From assembly GCF_013033355.1 (NCBI RefSeq), contig NZ_WQDY01000012.1, positions 62,001-126,000 on the forward strand: DNA of 64,000 nucleotides, written 5' to 3'. This stretch comes from Ruegeria lacuscaerulensis. GTDB taxonomy: Bacteria; Pseudomonadota; Alphaproteobacteria; Rhodobacterales; Rhodobacteraceae. The notes below the pieces were generated by a model. The model worked only from the letters and a program-made list of their open reading frames with translations. It searched no databases and was not told where the DNA came from. The translations under genes were made by a program, and so were the position numbers. Shown here piece after piece: positions 63,527-64,000 of the stretch; positions within the stretch are counted from its first letter, which is position 1; each line of letters starts with the position of its first letter.

Positions 63527-64000
63527 ATGCGAAATTGGTTTTGCTCCGCAGTATTCGCAGGGTTGGTTTTGTGCGGTTATGATGCTGCGGCGACGCCTGG
63601 AACCGCGTTGGACTGGTCAGACCTGCCTGACCCGTCTGCGCAGGTCTTTGAAGACCCCTATCGCGAACTTAGCGCCGAACAATTCGACGATGTCCTTTAC
63701 GTCGTACGGCTGCGCGGCAGGCTACAGCAGGATAGTGGCAGCGAAGAAGAGAGACAAAAATGGCAGGAGCTTCTGACCGAGACTGAGGATGCCTTGGCGG
63801 CTGATGGGATTGATGTCGACTGGCTACTCGATCAGCGAGAGGTCGTGACGGAACGGCGAAGAAAGGCTGGAACAAACGGAAATCTGCAATTCGATGGTCA
63901 AACAATCACACTCGCGGGCTTTGCCATTCCTGCTCCGAGTGATCCGGATGGACGGCCTGTGGCGTATTTGGTGCCAGAAAGAGGGATGTGCAGTCACATG
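63527..64000 (+). CDS. DUF3299 protein, secreted (3' end outside window)
   Basis: The ATG at 63527 follows CCGGAGAG and the frame stays open to the window edge (158 codons). A signal peptide-like start (VFAGLVLCGYDAAA) is followed by a helical part. Then comes the DUF3299 core: LAGFAIP, and the start of the family hallmark YLVPERGMCSHM, normally continued as VPPPPPNQ. It probably belongs with the amidohydrolase, 26 bases upstream. Function of the family is unknown. Confidence 0.8.
   Translation, partial: MRNWFCSAVFAGLVLCGYDAAATPGTALDWSDLPDPSAQVFEDPYRELSAEQFDDVLYVVRLRGRLQQDSGSEEERQKWQELLTETEDALAADGIDVDWLLDQREVVTERRRKAGTNGNLQFDGQTITLAGFAIPAPSDPDGRPVAYLVPERGMCSHM

Noticed and set aside
1..64000. 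CRISPR array or Cas genes accompanying the Tn7-like module
   Set aside because: No regularly spaced direct repeats and no Cas-like proteins were seen, so RNA-guided transposition is not supported.

Overview
The window looks like an alphaproteobacterial chromosome, most likely of the Rhodobacterales/Roseobacter type. This rests on the SDR, GFA, DUF1254, DUF3299 and AraC/LysR gene set on the right, on moderate GC with ATGA-type gene overlaps, and on a tRNA-Arg-like att fragment. It has two halves: an accessory, defence-rich left and centre (1 to about 48.3 kb) and an ordinary metabolic right end (48.4 to 64 kb).

Left island (1-34610). The right boundary is a 46-nt fragment matching the 3' half of a tRNA, probably tRNA-Arg(ACG), at 34565-34610. 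A tyrosine integrase (33051-34340) sits beside it. Because the tRNA 5' half is missing, this should be attR, and the element should extend leftwards beyond base 1, where an intact tRNA is predicted. Next to the integrase is a leftward plasmid- or satellite-like module: an AlpA-like HTH, a small protein and a RepA-type RecA-fold helicase. The cargo, left to right, is: the end of a UvrD-like helicase; a ribbon-helix-helix-like gene with palindromic operators; a structured non-coding stretch enclosing a very basic 92-aa protein; an operon of unknown function built around a GHKL ATPase (3034-7258); a toxin-antitoxin-like pair; a three-gene EcoRII-like restriction, Vsr and C5-methylase operon with TTG starts; an HNH/NUMOD4 gene; an AraC regulator; and a six-gene cluster (14655-28788). 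That cluster holds a SNF2 helicase with DUF3883, a DUF1156 DNA methylase, a HEPN-DUF499 ATPase, a zinc-finger protein, a coiled-coil protein and an Hsp70-like ATPase with a C-terminal zinc-ribbon motif. DUF1156 and DUF499 genes are established members of defence islands. The attached three-gene chaperone module (24699-28788) is the best candidate here for an undescribed system.

Centre (34611-48300). To the right of attR lie a strongly structured intergenic segment, a class-2 OLD nuclease plus UvrD helicase pair (Gabija-like arrangement), and a protein with a C-terminal HEPN-like motif. A Tn7-like transposition module follows: a Ner-like repressor, TnsA, TnsB, TnsC and TniQ/TnsD, all overlapping, with a helix-turn-helix-rich gene facing away from it.

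Right end (48435-64000). A TetR regulator diverges from a five-gene run of two short-chain dehydrogenases, a membrane protein, an SRPBCC protein and an NAD(P)-binding protein. Then come a GFA-family gene, an AraC regulator diverging from two secreted DUF1254 proteins, a leftward operon (VOC, double SnoaL-like, secreted ABM-like) diverging from a LysR gene, a diverged 69-nt direct repeat, and an AraC regulator diverging from a secreted amidohydrolase. A DUF3299 protein runs off the right edge.

All calls come from reading the sequence and recognising motifs. No database search was run, and domain names are from memory of the families.
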